Positions 47,859 to 58,713 of a stretch of 64,000 nucleotides of DNA are shown one piece after another; position 1 is the stretch's first letter; each line of letters begins with the position of its first letter. Made by a program: the position numbers and the translations under genes. The notes under the pieces are model-generated. The model was not told where the DNA came from. It did no database searches and saw only the letters and a program-made list of their open reading frames with translations. The stretch comes from Scandinavium goeteborgense (GTDB lineage: Bacteria; Pseudomonadota; Gammaproteobacteria; Enterobacterales; Enterobacteriaceae). The DNA lies in contig NZ_CP054058.1 in NCBI RefSeq assembly GCF_003935895.2, positions 4,197,177 to 4,261,176 on the forward strand, in the 5' to 3' direction.

Positions 47859-48857
47859 TTAACGCTTATTCGCCACCAGTTGTAGCGCCTGTTCAAGCAC
47901 GTCGATATTCGCACCCGCTTTGTGGGCGTTTTCACTGAGGTAACGACGCCACTGGCGTGCACCTGGAATGCCCTGGAACAAACCGAGCATGTGACGCGTC
48001 ACGTGGCCGAGATAGGTGCCATTGCTTAGCTCACGTTCGATGTAAGGATACATGGCGCGAACCACATCAACCGGATCTGGATCGACGCCTTCAACGCCAA
48101 AAATTTCACGGTCGACCGATGCCAGAATGCCCGGATTCTGATACGCCTCTCGGCCCACCATCACGCCGTCCATATGCTGCAAATGTTCGTTGGATTCAGC
48201 CAGCGATTTAATGCCGCCGTTAATCGACATCGTCAGGTGCGGGAAGTCACGCTTGAGCTGATACACACGCGGGTAATCCAGCGGCGGAATTTCACGGTTT
48301 TCTTTCGGGCTGAGGCCAGAAAGCCAGGCTTTACGCGCGTGGATAATAAACATCTCGCACTCGCCGTTACCGGACACGGTGTTGATAAAGTCGCAGAGAA
48401 ATTCGTAGCTGTCCTGGTCATCAATGCCGATGCGAGTTTTGACCGTCACCGGAATCGATACCACATCACGCATCGCTTTAACGCTGTCGGCAACCAGCTG
48501 GGCGTTGCCCATCAGGCAGGCGCCAAACATGCCGTTTTGTACGCGGTCGGACGGACAGCCGACGTTGAGGTTAATTTCGTCGTAGCCGCGTTCTTCCGCA
48601 AGCTTGGCACAATGCGCCAGTGCAGCCGGGTCGCTGCCGCCCAGCTGCAGGGCCAGCGGATGTTCTTCTTCGCTGTACGCCAGGTAATCGCCTTTGCCAT
48701 GAATAATCGCCCCGGTGGTCACCATTTCGGTGTACAGCAGCGTGTGGCGGGACAACAGGCGCAGGAAGTAACGACAATGCCTGTCCGTCCAGTCGAGCAT
48801 CGGTGCGATGGAGAAACGGTGCGCAGGATAAGCGGAGGATTGTGTTTCTGGCAGCAT
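47859..48857 (-). CDS. dusA: tRNA-dihydrouridine(20/20a) synthase DusA
   Basis: The 332-residue flavoenzyme starts near [20 protein letters not shown], the FMN-binding start of the TIM barrel. The catalytic Cys is in [15 protein letters not shown] near residue 98. [20 protein letters not shown] and [11 protein letters not shown] complete the FMN site. It reduces uridines 20/20a in the D-loop of tRNA. A TraF-like gene ends upstream of it at the same junction where E. coli has yjbM/yjbL. Confidence 0.97.
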   Translation of the reverse strand: MLPETQSSAYPAHRFSIAPMLDWTDRHCRYFLRLLSRHTLLYTEMVTTGAIIHGKGDYLAYSEEEHPLALQLGGSDPAALAHCAKLAEERGYDEINLNVGCPSDRVQNGMFGACLMGNAQLVADSVKAMRDVVSIPVTVKTRIGIDDQDSYEFLCDFINTVSGNGECEMFIIHARKAWLSGLSPKENREIPPLDYPRVYQLKRDFPHLTMSINGGIKSLAESNEHLQHMDGVMVGREAYQNPGILASVDREIFGVEGVDPDPVDVVRAMYPYIERELSNGTYLGHVTRHMLGLFQGIPGARQWRRYLSENAHKAGANIDVLEQALQLVANKR

Positions 48858-48939
48858 GGCGAAGTATTGAGCATCCGGTGGAAAATGGGGCGCTACTATA
48901 GCACAAAGAAAAAGCGGAGGCGCATGGCCTCCGCGATTG

Positions 48940-50250
48940 TCAGAATGTCAGACCCAACTGCACCCCCGCACCCCAGGTTTGATCCTCGCCGTACAGACCC
49001 ATCAGGTCGACATGCACCGTGTTCAGCGGGGCGAAGCCCACACCGGCGGTGAAGACATTGCTGTCGTTGCCTTTGACGTCCGCCCGGTAACCCGCTCGCA
49101 CCGCCAGCCAGCTCAGCGGCGTCACTTCCGCCCCGACGCCGACGTATTGCGAATCGTCTTCGGTTTTGAAGCCTTTGGTTTCCGTCAGGTCGCCGTCGGC
49201 GGTCAGCGTCAACAAATCGGTATGCCATGCCACGCCCGCAGTCACCAACGGTCGGATTTGGTATGTGTCTTTGTAGTTGGTGGTTACGCCGGTGGCGTTG
49301 TTTTTGATGCGCACGTCTTTGGTGTCGATATCGCGTGACATCAGGTTCTGCCCGCTCAGGCCGACGGTCCAGTTTTCACCAAAGTCCGCCGCAATACCGG
49401 CATCGACGTTAAAGCCGGTGTCGTCGTTGCGGTACTTGCTGTCCTTCCAGTCGTCGCTGTGATAATTGTCGATAGAGGTGGTGTAGTTATAAACCCAGGT
49501 TTGTTGCAGCTTCGGCGTTACGCCAAACGACACCGGCACGCCGCCGATATCAAACTTACGCGCAATGGCGATGCCGTAGTCGGACACAATCGCTGCTTTC
49601 CCCGACGCGGTGGAGTTCAGGTTATTGGTTATCTGATCGCTACCGTTCAGCACCGCATTCGCTGCCTCGGTGGCAGCAAACGCGTCAGAGTTTTGAATGT
49701 TGCGCAGGTAGTCGATATCGCTCTGATCGATGTTCGAACTGACCCGAGCATGGGCGTAGGCTTTGGTCACGAATGCCAGCGAGACCGCCGAGGTCGGCAC
49801 GCTCACGGCGATCCCCGCGCCAGCATTGGCTCGCGCCGTTTTGCCACGCAGATCGTTCAGCTGCCCGGCCAGATCTCCCGCCGCACTCTGGAACTGATTT
49901 AATGTGCCGCCCGGATCCAGCAGGATCCCTTCCGGCGTCAGGTTATCCAGGACATTTTTGTAGTGGTCGATCTCATCGCTGATATCATCAATTTGATCAC
50001 GAAGATTGTCTTTGTCGGTAATCTGCCCTCCGACAGATGGAATAACGACAGAGACATCATCATCCGGTTGTGACTTCGCCAGCAGCGCGGGGTTGATCAG
50101 CACCGCACTCCCATAGTTGGCCGACGCCACGCCGGTTCCCCCCATCGCATCATTTCTTGCCTCTGACCACGTATTGGCCGCTCCCGCCTGATTTGCCATA
50201 AACAGGGAGACAGCCGCAGACACCACAGAATATTTGATATTTTTTTTCAC
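48940..50250 (-). CDS. TraF-like (PF13729-type) outer-membrane beta-barrel protein
   Basis: The 436-residue precursor has a signal peptide ending near AGAANTWSE. The mature N-terminus [20 protein letters not shown] with NPALLAK is typical of FadL/TraF_2-like barrels. A helical hairpin (about 80-130) precedes many alternating strands, and the last residue is Phe ([10 protein letters not shown]), the outer-membrane assembly signal. The family is named after an F plasmid transfer protein, but chromosomal members stand alone and have no known function. No conjugation gene lies nearby. Confidence 0.8.
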   Translation of the reverse strand: MKKNIKYSVVSAAVSLFMANQAGAANTWSEARNDAMGGTGVASANYGSAVLINPALLAKSQPDDDVSVVIPSVGGQITDKDNLRDQIDDISDEIDHYKNVLDNLTPEGILLDPGGTLNQFQSAAGDLAGQLNDLRGKTARANAGAGIAVSVPTSAVSLAFVTKAYAHARVSSNIDQSDIDYLRNIQNSDAFAATEAANAVLNGSDQITNNLNSTASGKAAIVSDYGIAIARKFDIGGVPVSFGVTPKLQQTWVYNYTTSIDNYHSDDWKDSKYRNDDTGFNVDAGIAADFGENWTVGLSGQNLMSRDIDTKDVRIKNNATGVTTNYKDTYQIRPLVTAGVAWHTDLLTLTADGDLTETKGFKTEDDSQYVGVGAEVTPLSWLAVRAGYRADVKGNDSNVFTAGVGFAPLNTVHVDLMGLYGEDQTWGAGVQLGLTF

Positions 50251-50426
50251 GGTATACTCGTTATTTGCAGATGAACGTTAATCCCCTTTCAGTTATCCGC
50301 TGAAAAGGGTCGATCTATTGCTGTGAATAACGATATAAAAAGCAGCCAATTAGGGTGATTTGAGTTAAGGGGCGCTGTGTTAACGTTGTAATATGTGACG
50401 CCCCTCAATATTTATAGAAGAGATTG

Positions 50427-50915
50427 TTATTTTCGTGAAGGTTTCCCGTCATGCGGGCCAAAAAATTGTGGCGGATGGTCCACCCATCGGTCCTGGCGGG
50501 TCGCGGCGTATTCCGGATTCAACGGATAATATATCCTGTTTTGCTTTTTATTCGCTTCACCGACGACCAGTAGCTCCACCTCTTCCTCAGTATTATTGAT
50601 GAAGGTGTGGCAGACCCCTGTTCCTGACGGAAAGCCTACGCTGTCGCCGGGTTCCAGCTGCCACAGGTAGCCGTTGATCCACGCCTGAGGGCGGCCTTCA
50701 ATCACGTAGATAAACTCTTCTTCGTCGCTTTCAGCGTGGGGATAAGAGGTGCGTCGGCCAGGCGGCAAGCGTTCGTGATGAATGCCAAGACGCATCAGGC
50801 CCAGTTTGCGAGCCAGCGGCGCGCCAACGGAAATCAGCTCTTTGCTATCGGGATAACCGGCGTTATCAGGCTCTTCCAGCTCGCGCCAGTGTCGAATACA
50901 GTCTGGTCTTTTCAT
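50427..50915 (-). CDS. Cupin domain protein
   Basis: The 162-residue protein is a single cupin. Motif 1 is SYPHAESDEEEFIYVIEG, and motif 2 is LEPGDSVGFPSGTGVCHTFI. The start MKRPDCIRHWRELEEPDNAG and the C-terminal YYPLNPEYAATRQDRWVDHP are typical of a widespread bacterial cupin group of unknown reaction. It is divergent from zur (113 bp between starts), so zinc control is conceivable, but I found no Zur box. Confidence 0.85.
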   Translation of the reverse strand: MKRPDCIRHWRELEEPDNAGYPDSKELISVGAPLARKLGLMRLGIHHERLPPGRRTSYPHAESDEEEFIYVIEGRPQAWINGYLWQLEPGDSVGFPSGTGVCHTFINNTEEEVELLVVGEANKKQNRIYYPLNPEYAATRQDRWVDHPPQFFGPHDGKPSRK

Positions 50916-51028
50916 GATGTTCCCTCGGGTAGTGATGCGTCAGGTATAGCATACCCGGCAGGTTATCGGCGTTTCGGCCATAACATGATAAAGTAGACGT
51001 TTACTTTACACCCGATTTCGAGGCGCCT

Positions 51029-51550
51029 ATGGACCCGATCACTCCACAAGACATGCTCGTGCAGGCCGAAAAGCTTTGCACACAACGTGGCGTTCGTCTG
51101 ACACCGCAACGCCTCGAAGTATTACGCCTGATGACGCTGCAACAGGGCGCAATCAGTGCGTACGATCTGCTGGACCTGCTGAAAGTCAGCGAGCCGCAGG
51201 CGAAACCGCCTACCGTATACCGCGCGCTGGAGTTTTTACTCGAGCAGGGGTTTGTACATAAGGTGGAATCGACCAATAGCTACGTGCTGTGCCATCTGTT
51301 TGATAAACCGTCGCATACGTCGGCGATGTTTATCTGCGATCGCTGTGGCGTGGTGAAGGAAGAAGCGGCTGACGGGGTGGAAGACATTATGCATACGCTG
51401 GCGGCCCGCATGGGGTTTGCGCTGCGTCATAATGTGATTGAGGCACATGGGCTGTGCTCAGGGTGTGTCGAAGTGGAAGCTTGCCGCACGCAGGACTGCT
51501 GCGGTCATGATCATACGATTCAAATCAAACGTAAGCCTGGTCAGAAGTAA
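51029..51550 (+). CDS. zur: Zinc uptake regulator Zur
   Basis: The 173-residue Fur-family protein has a winged helix (RLTPQRLEVLRLMTLQQGAI, KPPTVYRALEFLLEQG) and a metal-binding dimerisation domain. Zinc ligands are visible in CHLFDKPSHTSAMFICDRCG and CSGCVEVEACRTQDCCGHDH. It represses znuABC and other zinc-uptake genes when zinc is bound. E. coli Zur is 171 residues. The terminator at 51561 ends both zur and yjbJ. Confidence 0.97.
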   Translation: MDPITPQDMLVQAEKLCTQRGVRLTPQRLEVLRLMTLQQGAISAYDLLDLLKVSEPQAKPPTVYRALEFLLEQGFVHKVESTNSYVLCHLFDKPSHTSAMFICDRCGVVKEEAADGVEDIMHTLAARMGFALRHNVIEAHGLCSGCVEVEACRTQDCCGHDHTIQIKRKPGQK

Positions 51551-51560
51551 GCCCAGAAAA

Positions 51561-51592
51561 AAGAGAGGGCGGCCTTAAGCCGCCCTGAGGGT
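51561..51592. terminator. Bidirectional terminator between zur and yjbJ
   Basis: The stem agggcggc / gccgccct around cttaa, preceded by an A run, lies 10 bp after the zur stop. It suits the yjbJ transcript best, since the A run becomes T on the minus strand. Confidence 0.78.
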
Positions 51593-51626
51593 TGTACTTC
51601 CTTGTACGCACGGGTAGTGCATTTGT

Positions 51627-51836
51627 TTACCAGCGGTAATCGTTGCGGGTTTCCCAGTCTTTGACCTCGTCCTCGGCCTGATCTTTCGCGTATCCGTAAC
51701 GCTCCTGGATTTTCCCAACCAGCTGGTCACGCTTACCTTCGATAACCGTGAAGTCATCATCGGTGAGCTTACCCCATTTCTCTTTCACTTTACCTTTCAG
51801 CTGTTTCCAGTTGCCGCCGACTTCGTCTTTATTCAT
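51627..51836 (-). CDS. yjbJ: CsbD-like stress protein YjbJ
   Basis: The 69-residue hydrophilic protein starts MNKDEVGGNWKQLKGKVKEK and continues WGKLTDDDFTVIEGKRDQLV, the CsbD domain. It ends DWETRNDYRW. In E. coli it is abundant in stationary phase under sigma-S; the molecular role is unknown. Confidence 0.95.
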   Translation of the reverse strand: MNKDEVGGNWKQLKGKVKEKWGKLTDDDFTVIEGKRDQLVGKIQERYGYAKDQAEDEVKDWETRNDYRW

Positions 51837-51985
51837 GATCTATTCCTCATCAGTTCGGTGGTGCAGAGTGAAGATACGTCGTCCGTTAACACCGTTTTCT
51901 GCTGGACGTGATAAAGAGTATAGGTAAGCATTTCGCCATCCGGGGATTATTCAGAATCTTTAACCATCGGGTGAAAATTAAGCCA

Positions 51986-53305
51986 TTACGAAAACCACGT
52001 TCCCTGCTGCCAGTGACGCCGCCAAATCCACGCCAGAGACAGGCCGCGCAGCGCCAGGAACACCGCCAGTGCCAGCCACAATCCGTGGTTGCCCAACACC
52101 GGCACCGTCAGCAGCGTGAGGGCAAAACCGGCAGCGGCCACCGCCATGCTGTTCCGCATTTCCGCCCCACGCGTTGCACCGATAAACATCCCGTCGAGCA
52201 GATAACACCACACGCCGATCACCGGTAACACCACCTGCCAGATGACGTAGTGGTCGGCCAGCTCGCGCAATTGGGTTATCGAGGTCAGCATCGCGACGAT
52301 GTGCTCCCCCGCCACCGAATAAATCAGCGCAAAGGCCAGGGCAACAATACCGGACTGGCGGCAGGCCGCTTTCCAGACGTCCAGCAACTGGCTGTCATCC
52401 CGCGCGCCGTAAGCCTGCCCGGAATGCGCTTCCACCGCATAGGCGAAGCCATCCAGCGCGTAGGCGGTGAAGGTGAGCATCGTCATCAACACTGCGTTCA
52501 CCGCGACGATATCGCTGCCCAGACGCGCGCCAAATACCGTGAGCGCACCAAAACAGAGTTGCAGGAGCAGCGAGCGCAACATGATGTCGCGGTTCAACGC
52601 CAGCAGGCGGCGGATGTTGCCTCGCCAGGCGTCTTTGAGCATATCCAGCGATATACCGCGCAGGTGCAGAACGCGCCGCACCATCAGCAAGCCGATGAAA
52701 AAGGTCGCATATTCGGAACATGCCGTCGCCAGCGCCGCGCCCTGCACGTTCATGTGCAGGCCCATCACCAGCCATAAATCGAGCACGATATTTAAGACGT
52801 TGCCGACCACCAGCAAAATCACCGGAGCACGCGCGTACTGCACGCCGAGCAGCCAGCCAAGCAGTACCAGGTTTGCCAGGGACGCAGGTGCGCTTAACCA
52901 ACGGATTTCAAGGAAACGCCGCGCCTGTTCCAGCACAGCATCGCTGCCGCCGACAATGTGCAGCGCCAGGTCAATCAGCGGGGTACGGAGCACCACTATT
53001 ACCAGGCCCGCCCCCAGCGCCAGTAGCAGAGGCTGTACCAGCGCGCGAGCCAGACGCACAGGGTCTTTAGCGCCATAGGCTTGTGCGGTGAGGCCGGTGG
53101 TGCTCATGCGCAGGAATAACAGCAACATGAACAGGAAACTGGTCGCCATGGAGCCGATCGCCACGCCGCCAAGATAAACAGGACTGTCGAGATGACCGAT
53201 GACCGCCGTATCCACCAGCCCCAACAGCGGCACTGTGATATTGGAGAAAATCATCGGCAGCGCGAGACGCCACAATGCCTTGTCTGCAGTGGTGAAGAGC
53301 GACAT
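51986..53305 (-). CDS. dinF: MATE-family transporter DinF
   Basis: The start at 53305 (MSLFTTADKALWRLALPMIF) gives 439 residues with twelve helices in two similar halves. It belongs to the MATE multidrug/organic cation exporters. The family's N-terminal SNITVPLLGLVDTAVIGHLD is clear. It is 95 bp downstream of lexA and is co-induced with it in SOS. It may protect against oxidative stress and bile salts, as reported for E. coli. Confidence 0.96.
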   Translation of the reverse strand: MSLFTTADKALWRLALPMIFSNITVPLLGLVDTAVIGHLDSPVYLGGVAIGSMATSFLFMLLLFLRMSTTGLTAQAYGAKDPVRLARALVQPLLLALGAGLVIVVLRTPLIDLALHIVGGSDAVLEQARRFLEIRWLSAPASLANLVLLGWLLGVQYARAPVILLVVGNVLNIVLDLWLVMGLHMNVQGAALATACSEYATFFIGLLMVRRVLHLRGISLDMLKDAWRGNIRRLLALNRDIMLRSLLLQLCFGALTVFGARLGSDIVAVNAVLMTMLTFTAYALDGFAYAVEAHSGQAYGARDDSQLLDVWKAACRQSGIVALAFALIYSVAGEHIVAMLTSITQLRELADHYVIWQVVLPVIGVWCYLLDGMFIGATRGAEMRNSMAVAAAGFALTLLTVPVLGNHGLWLALAVFLALRGLSLAWIWRRHWQQGTWFS

Positions 53306-53400
53306 GAGAAAACCTGTGAATGTGAATGGGGTAAAAAAGATAACAAAATGGCGCCAGAACGGCGCCACTGAAAATACTTAATTCCGGCCTGACGAGACGG

Positions 53401-54009
53401 TTACAGCCACTCGCCGTTGCGAATAACGCCAACCGCCAGCCCTTCGATGGAGAAGTTCTGCTGACGCAGATCGACCACAATCGGAGAGAACTCGCTGTTT
53501 TCAGGCAGTAACTCAACGGTGCTGCCCTGTTTTTTCAGGCGCTTAACCGTCACTTCATCGTCGATACGGGCGACAACAACCTGACCGTTATGCACATCCT
53601 GCGTTTTGTGAACCGCGAGCAAATCGCCGTCGAGAATACCGATATCACGCATCGACATTCCGCTGACGCGCAGCAGGAAATCGGCACTCGGCTTGAACAT
53701 CGCCGGATCGACCTGGTAATGGCCTTCGATATGCTGCTGTGCAAGCAGGGGTTCACCCGCCGCCACTCGCCCGATCAGCGGGATACCGGTCTCTTCTTCT
53801 ACCAGAAGACGAATGCCGCGAGAGGCACCGGAAACAATCTCGAGAACGCCTTTACGTGCCAGCGCTTTCAAGTGCTCTTCAGCCGCGTTCGGGGAACGGA
53901 ACCCCAAGCGCTGCGCGATTTCCGCACGCGTTGGCGGCATGCCCGTCTGGCTGATGTGATCCCGGATAAGATCGAACACCTCTTGCTGCCTGGTCGTTAA
54001 CGCTTTCAT
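53401..54009 (-). CDS. lexA: SOS repressor LexA
   Basis: The 202-residue protein has the E. coli length. The DNA-binding domain is [20 protein letters not shown] with [20 protein letters not shown]. The self-cleavage bond lies between Ala84 and Gly85 (RVAAGEP). The catalytic dyad is Ser119 and Lys156. Two LexA boxes overlap its promoter, so it represses itself. Confidence 0.99.
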   Translation of the reverse strand: MKALTTRQQEVFDLIRDHISQTGMPPTRAEIAQRLGFRSPNAAEEHLKALARKGVLEIVSGASRGIRLLVEEETGIPLIGRVAAGEPLLAQQHIEGHYQVDPAMFKPSADFLLRVSGMSMRDIGILDGDLLAVHKTQDVHNGQVVVARIDDEVTVKRLKKQGSTVELLPENSEFSPIVVDLRQQNFSIEGLAVGVIRNGEWL

Positions 54010-54017
54010 TCCGCCCC

Positions 54018-54054
54018 CTGGGTGTATATACAGTTATGCTGTGAGTATATACAG
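54018..54054 (-). promoter_or_regulatory. Two tandem LexA boxes of lexA
   Basis: Read on the minus strand, CTGTATATACTCACAG (54039-54054) and CTGTATATACACCCAG (54018-54033) both fit CTG-N10-CAG. They are spaced 21 bp apart, just upstream of the lexA start, as in E. coli. Confidence 0.97.
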
Positions 54055-54118
54055 CTAATGGCGAATTTGGAACCGCAAAACGCACAAAAAACCAGACGTT
54101 TGCGTAATTATGCGGACG

Positions 54119-54487
54119 TTATCGATAATGCGACCACAACAGCGTGACCCAAGTGAGTGTGGCGATAGCAATCGCCAGAAACACGGCGGCGGACCCCATA
54201 TCTTTTGCACGGCCCGACAGTTCGTGGCGTTCCGTCCCGATGCGGTCAACCACCGCTTCAATCGCACTGTTGATAATTTCCACTATCATCACCAGAAGCA
54301 CTGAACCAATCAGTAACACTCGGGTAATGGCATCCACATCTAACCAACAGGCGAGAATGATGGCGATAACGGCGGCAACACCTTCCTGGCGAAAAGCGGC
54401 TTCGTTTTGCCATGCGGCGCGAAAACCTTTCCAGGAGTAGCCTGCTGCTTTGAAGATTCGGGTTAACCCGGTGGTATCATTAGCCAT
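54119..54487 (-). CDS. dgkA: Diacylglycerol kinase DgkA
   Basis: The ATG at 54487 gives 122 residues, the E. coli length; a TTG three bases earlier is unnecessary. It is a trimeric membrane enzyme with a surface helix and three transmembrane helices. The catalytic stretch is IVEIINSAIEAVVDRIGTER with Glu and Asp residues and SGRAKDMGSAAV. It recycles diacylglycerol to phosphatidic acid. It is divergent from plsB, giving two lipid genes one promoter region (54488-54616). Confidence 0.97.
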   Translation of the reverse strand: MANDTTGLTRIFKAAGYSWKGFRAAWQNEAAFRQEGVAAVIAIILACWLDVDAITRVLLIGSVLLVMIVEIINSAIEAVVDRIGTERHELSGRAKDMGSAAVFLAIAIATLTWVTLLWSHYR

Positions 54488-54616
54488 CAAAAGAACCTTT
54501 TACATTATTTAGCGTCAATGTCACTGCGCGCCGGACGCGGTAGAACAGATATTCTGTGCACTTTCTGTTATCCTTGCGGCGCATTTGCATGATTAACCAG
54601 AGGCTTTACATCGTTT

Positions 54617-57037
54617 ATGTCTGGCTGGCCACGAATTTACTACAAATTACTGAATTTACCATTAAGCGTGCTGGTAAAAAGCAAGTCTATCCCGGCAAAT
54701 CCTGCTGAGGAACTGGGACTCGATACCTCACGCCCTATTATGTACGTTCTGCCGTATAACTCGAAGGCAGATCTGCTGACTTTACGCGCCCAATGTCTGG
54801 CGCATGGTCTTCCAGACCCGCTGGAGCCGCTCGTGATCGACGGCACCGAGCTGCCGCGTTATGTGTTCATTCACGGCGGCCCGCGTGCGTTTACGTATTA
54901 CACGCCGAAAGAAGAGTCTATCAAGCTGTTCCACAATTATCTGGATTTGCATCGCAGCAATCCAGAACTTGATGTGCAGATGGTGCCGGTGTCCGTGATG
55001 TTTGGGCGCTCTCCGGGCCGCGAAAAAGGCGAAGTCAACCCGCCGCTGCGCATGATGAATGGCTTCCAGAAGTTCTTTGCCGTGACCTGGCTTGGTCGCG
55101 ATAGCTTCGTGCGTTTCTCGCCGTCCGTTTCGCTGCGCCGCATGGCCACCGAGCACGGCACCGACAAAATTATCGCACAGAAGCTGGCCCGTGTGGCACG
55201 AACGCACTTTGCCCGTCAGCGTCTGGCGGCCGTAGGCCCACGCCTACCTGCACGTCAGGACTTGTTTAACAAGCTGCTGGCGTCCAAAGCGATTGCCCGC
55301 GCGGTAGAAGACGAAGCGCGCAGCAAGAAAATTTCCCATGAGAAAGCGCAGCAAAACGCCGTCGCCCTGATGGAAGAGATTGCCGCCAACTTCTCTTACG
55401 AAATGATTCGCCTCACCGACCGCGTGCTGGGCTTCACCTGGAACCGTTTGTACCAGGGGATCAACGTGAATAACGCCGAGCGCGTGCGCCAACTGGCTCA
55501 CGATGGCCATGAAATTGTGTATGTGCCCTGCCACCGCAGCCACATGGACTACATGCTGCTGTCTTACGTGCTCTATCACCAGGGGCTGGTGCCGCCGCAT
55601 ATCGCCGCGGGCATCAACCTGAACTTCTGGCCAGCCGGCCCGATTTTCCGTCGTCTGGGCGCGTTCTTTATCCGTCGTACCTTCAAGGGCAACAAGCTCT
55701 ATTCCACTGTGTTCCGTGAATACCTCGGCGAGCTGTTCAGCCGTGGTTACTCCGTAGAATACTTCGTGGAAGGCGGTCGTTCCCGTACCGGTCGTCTGCT
55801 GGACCCGAAAACCGGCACCCTGTCGATGACTATTCAGGCAATGCTGCGCGGCGGCACCCGACCTATCACCCTCGTACCAATCTACATCGGCTATGAGCAC
55901 GTGATGGAAGTGGGGACTTACGCAAAAGAACTGCGTGGTGCGACTAAAGAGAAAGAGAGCCTGCCGCAGATGCTGCGTGGGTTAAGCAAGCTGCGCAATC
56001 TCGGCCAGGGTTACGTCAACTTTGGTGAACCGTTGCCGCTGATGACCTACCTGAACCAGCACGTGCCGGAATGGCGTGAATCAATCGATCCGATTGAATC
56101 CATTCGCCCGGCATGGCTGACGCCAACAGTGAATAACATCGCCGATGATCTGATGGTGCGTATTAACAACGCGGGCGCGGCTAACGCCATGAACCTGTGT
56201 GTGACTGCGCTGCTGGCGTCGCGCCAACGTTCTCTGACTCGCGAGCAGCTGACCGAACAGCTGGATTGCTATCTGCAGCTGATGCGCAATGTGCCGTACG
56301 CAGCAGATGCTACGGTGCCGTCGGTCACTGCCAGCGCGCTGATTGACCACGCGTTGCAGATGAACAAGTTCGAAGTCGAGAAAGACACCATCGGCGATAT
56401 CATCATTCTGCCGCGCGAGCAGGCAGTGCTGATGACGTACTATCGCAACAACATCACCCACATGCTGATGATTCCGTCCCTGCTGGCGGCTATCGTGACG
56501 CAGCACCGGACTATCTCCCGCATTGAGATGGTCCGTCATGTGGAGTTGTTGTACCCGATGCTGAAAGCCGAGCTGTTCCTGCGTTGGGAAAAAGAAGAGC
56601 TGGCGGGCGTTATCGACGAGCTGCTGGCAGAAATGCAGCGTCAGGGTCTGGTGACGGTTGATAACGACGACGTTCGTATTAATCCGTCCCACTCCCGCAC
56701 TCTGCAGCTGTTGGCCGCCGGGGCGCGTGAAACGCTGCAACGTTATGCGATAACCTTCTGGCTGCTGAGCGCTAATCCGTCTATCAACCGCAGTACGCTT
56801 GAAAAAGAGAGCCGTACCGTGGCTCAGCGTCTGTCGGTGCTGCACGGCATTAACGCCCCGGAGTTCTTCGACAAAGCGGTGTTCAGTACTTTGGTGCTGA
56901 CCCTGCGTGACGAAGGCTACATCAGCGACAGTGGCGATGCAGAACCGGCTGAGACGCTGAAAATCTATCAGCTGTTGGCCGCACTGCTGGCACCGGATGT
57001 TCGCCTGACTATCGAGAGCGCCAGTCAGGACGCTTGA
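54617..57037 (+). CDS. plsB: Glycerol-3-phosphate O-acyltransferase PlsB
   Basis: The 806-residue protein matches E. coli PlsB (807). Acyltransferase motif [10 protein letters not shown] (HxxxxD) lies just after residue 300. Further motifs follow: [33 protein letters not shown] (FxEGxRS) and [20 protein letters not shown]. It performs the first committed step in phospholipid synthesis at the inner membrane. A strong terminator follows. Confidence 0.99.
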   Translation: MSGWPRIYYKLLNLPLSVLVKSKSIPANPAEELGLDTSRPIMYVLPYNSKADLLTLRAQCLAHGLPDPLEPLVIDGTELPRYVFIHGGPRAFTYYTPKEESIKLFHNYLDLHRSNPELDVQMVPVSVMFGRSPGREKGEVNPPLRMMNGFQKFFAVTWLGRDSFVRFSPSVSLRRMATEHGTDKIIAQKLARVARTHFARQRLAAVGPRLPARQDLFNKLLASKAIARAVEDEARSKKISHEKAQQNAVALMEEIAANFSYEMIRLTDRVLGFTWNRLYQGINVNNAERVRQLAHDGHEIVYVPCHRSHMDYMLLSYVLYHQGLVPPHIAAGINLNFWPAGPIFRRLGAFFIRRTFKGNKLYSTVFREYLGELFSRGYSVEYFVEGGRSRTGRLLDPKTGTLSMTIQAMLRGGTRPITLVPIYIGYEHVMEVGTYAKELRGATKEKESLPQMLRGLSKLRNLGQGYVNFGEPLPLMTYLNQHVPEWRESIDPIESIRPAWLTPTVNNIADDLMVRINNAGAANAMNLCVTALLASRQRSLTREQLTEQLDCYLQLMRNVPYAADATVPSVTASALIDHALQMNKFEVEKDTIGDIIILPREQAVLMTYYRNNITHMLMIPSLLAAIVTQHRTISRIEMVRHVELLYPMLKAELFLRWEKEELAGVIDELLAEMQRQGLVTVDNDDVRINPSHSRTLQLLAAGARETLQRYAITFWLLSANPSINRSTLEKESRTVAQRLSVLHGINAPEFFDKAVFSTLVLTLRDEGYISDSGDAEPAETLKIYQLLAALLAPDVRLTIESASQDA

Positions 57038-57047
57038 TGTCAGCGCA

Positions 57048-57092
57048 TAAAAAAAGCCGGAGCAATATGAGTTGCTCCGGCTTTTTTGTTTT
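57048..57092 (+). terminator. Terminator after plsB, likely bidirectional
   Basis: The long stem aaaaaagccggagcaa / ttgctccggctttttt with a short loop is flanked by A and T runs. It can stop both plsB and the converging ubiA transcript. Confidence 0.95.
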
Positions 57093-57109
57093 TGTTACCG
57101 GGTGATCAT

Positions 57110-57140
57110 GCCCGGCGGCGCTTCGCTTGCACGGGCCTAC
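57110..57140. repeat. REP unit downstream of ubiA
   Basis: gcccggcggcgcttcgcttg followed by cacgggcctac is a single REP unit 4 bp from the ubiA stop. Confidence 0.8.
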
Positions 57141-57144
57141 AGGG

Positions 57145-58014
57145 CTAAACCATATAACTCATCGCCAGACCGATAAACAGCACCAGTCCCACGTAGTTAT
57201 TGTTTAAAAATGCCTTGAAGCAGGCATCACGGTCACGATCTTTAATCAGTTTTTGCTGGTAAACAAACAGCCCACCGGCGACAAACAACGACCAGTAGAA
57301 CTCCCAGTTTAAACCGCTCATCCAGCCCACGGCAGCCATCAGGGCCAGCACGGCCACCTGCAAAATGCCGATGATCAATTTGTCCTGTTTACCGAACAGA
57401 ATAGCCGTCGATTTCACACCAATCTTCAGGTCGTCGTCTCTGTCGACCATCGCGTACTGGGTGTCGTACGCCACGGCCCAGCAAATGTTGGCGAGGAACA
57501 TCAGCCAGCAGCTCAGCGGCAGCGATTCGCTCACGGCGGCATACGCCATTGGAATCGACCAGCCAAACGCCGCGCCCAACACCACCTGCGGCAGATGGGT
57601 GTAGCGCTTCATAAACGGATACACCCACGCCAGCGCCAGCCCTGCCACCGACAGCAGAATGGTCATCTTATTGAGCGTCAGGACCAGCAGGAACGACAGC
57701 ACCACCAGCACGACAAACAGGGTGCGCGCCCCTTTTTCGCTCACGTCACCGCTGGGTAACGGGCGATGCGCGGTACGTTTAACATGCCCATCGATTTTGC
57801 GGTCTGCGTAATCATTGACCACGCAACCGGCGGCGCGCATCAGCCAGACACCCGCCACAAACACCGCGAGGATCCACAGCGGCGGCACGCCCGGCATCGC
57901 TACCCACAGCGCCCATAACGTCGGCCAAAGCAGCAGCAGCGAGCCGATTGGCTTATCAATTCTCATCAGACGGCTATAAGCCTGCAGCTTATTCTGCGTC
58001 AGACTCCTCTCCAT
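57145..58014 (-). CDS. ubiA: 4-hydroxybenzoate octaprenyltransferase UbiA
   Basis: The 289-residue protein is one short of E. coli UbiA. Eight to nine helices surround the two Asp-rich motifs: [15 protein letters not shown] (first, near residue 68) and [16 protein letters not shown] (second, near 192). It joins 4-hydroxybenzoate to octaprenyl diphosphate in ubiquinone synthesis. It is 13 bp downstream of ubiC on the same strand. Confidence 0.98.
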   Translation of the reverse strand: MERSLTQNKLQAYSRLMRIDKPIGSLLLLWPTLWALWVAMPGVPPLWILAVFVAGVWLMRAAGCVVNDYADRKIDGHVKRTAHRPLPSGDVSEKGARTLFVVLVVLSFLLVLTLNKMTILLSVAGLALAWVYPFMKRYTHLPQVVLGAAFGWSIPMAYAAVSESLPLSCWLMFLANICWAVAYDTQYAMVDRDDDLKIGVKSTAILFGKQDKLIIGILQVAVLALMAAVGWMSGLNWEFYWSLFVAGGLFVYQQKLIKDRDRDACFKAFLNNNYVGLVLFIGLAMSYMV

Positions 58015-58027
58015 AATTCACTTCCTC

Positions 58028-58525
58028 TCAGTACAGCGGTGATGCAGGCAGAAACAGCTCGGTTAACAGCAGCGGCTTTCCGCTCAGCCGGAGACGGGAA
58101 CGACGCCCCCACAGCTCTGCATCTTGACCAATTTCAATAAAATCACGGGTTAAAGTGGATGACGTAAACAGATAGCGCCCCAGCGGCGTATTGCCCAGCT
58201 GTTGCAGCTGTAACTCGGGCCCGCTAAGGGTAGATTCAGGTACCACCGTGCGCCCTGCAAGCCAGGGTTCACCGTCGGCACACAGCAAAATTTCACGCAG
58301 CCAGTAGCGCGCTTCAACAGGCAGCAATGCCTGCTCAGCAACAATCTCATCCTGACCGACAAAACCTTCGCGGATAAGCGTCACAGTGACGCGCTTGCCC
58401 TGCTGTTCGAAGCGTTTGGTCATGGAATCTTCCAGCAGCAACCAGTCCAGCTGTGCCGCATCGAGTTCCGGAAGGGTGGTGTAATAGCGTAGCGCACACA
58501 GTTGCGCCAGCGCAGGGTGTGACAT
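58028..58525 (-). CDS. ubiC: Chorismate pyruvate-lyase UbiC
   Basis: The start at 58525 ([20 protein letters not shown]) gives 165 residues, the E. coli length; the frame open to 58690 adds unrelated residues. Active-site segments [40 protein letters not shown] and PLGRYLF are intact. It splits chorismate into 4-hydroxybenzoate and pyruvate and feeds UbiA. Confidence 0.97.
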   Translation of the reverse strand: MSHPALAQLCALRYYTTLPELDAAQLDWLLLEDSMTKRFEQQGKRVTVTLIREGFVGQDEIVAEQALLPVEARYWLREILLCADGEPWLAGRTVVPESTLSGPELQLQQLGNTPLGRYLFTSSTLTRDFIEIGQDAELWGRRSRLRLSGKPLLLTELFLPASPLY

Positions 58526-58713
58526 ACCAGGTTCTCCGATACATAACTTATCGGCATTGTATCGTAGAAAAGGGTTCGCGGGAGGAAGAAACGTCAATAT
58601 CCGATCGACCGCGCAACAGCCATGCAACGACCGCTGTTGCGCCAGAAAAAACGGTGCGCCCAAAAGGACGCACCGAATGGCCTGGGCCAAACATCAGCAA
58701 TGTGGGGAGACGG

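Noticed and set aside
48940-50250. Reading the TraF-like gene as a sign of an integrated conjugative plasmid
   Set aside because: No other transfer, integrase or attachment features are present; the family is also chromosomal and stand-alone.
56081-56845. 254-codon open frame antisense to plsB
   Set aside because: It lies wholly within plsB, and the translation is Gln/His-rich without a fold signature.
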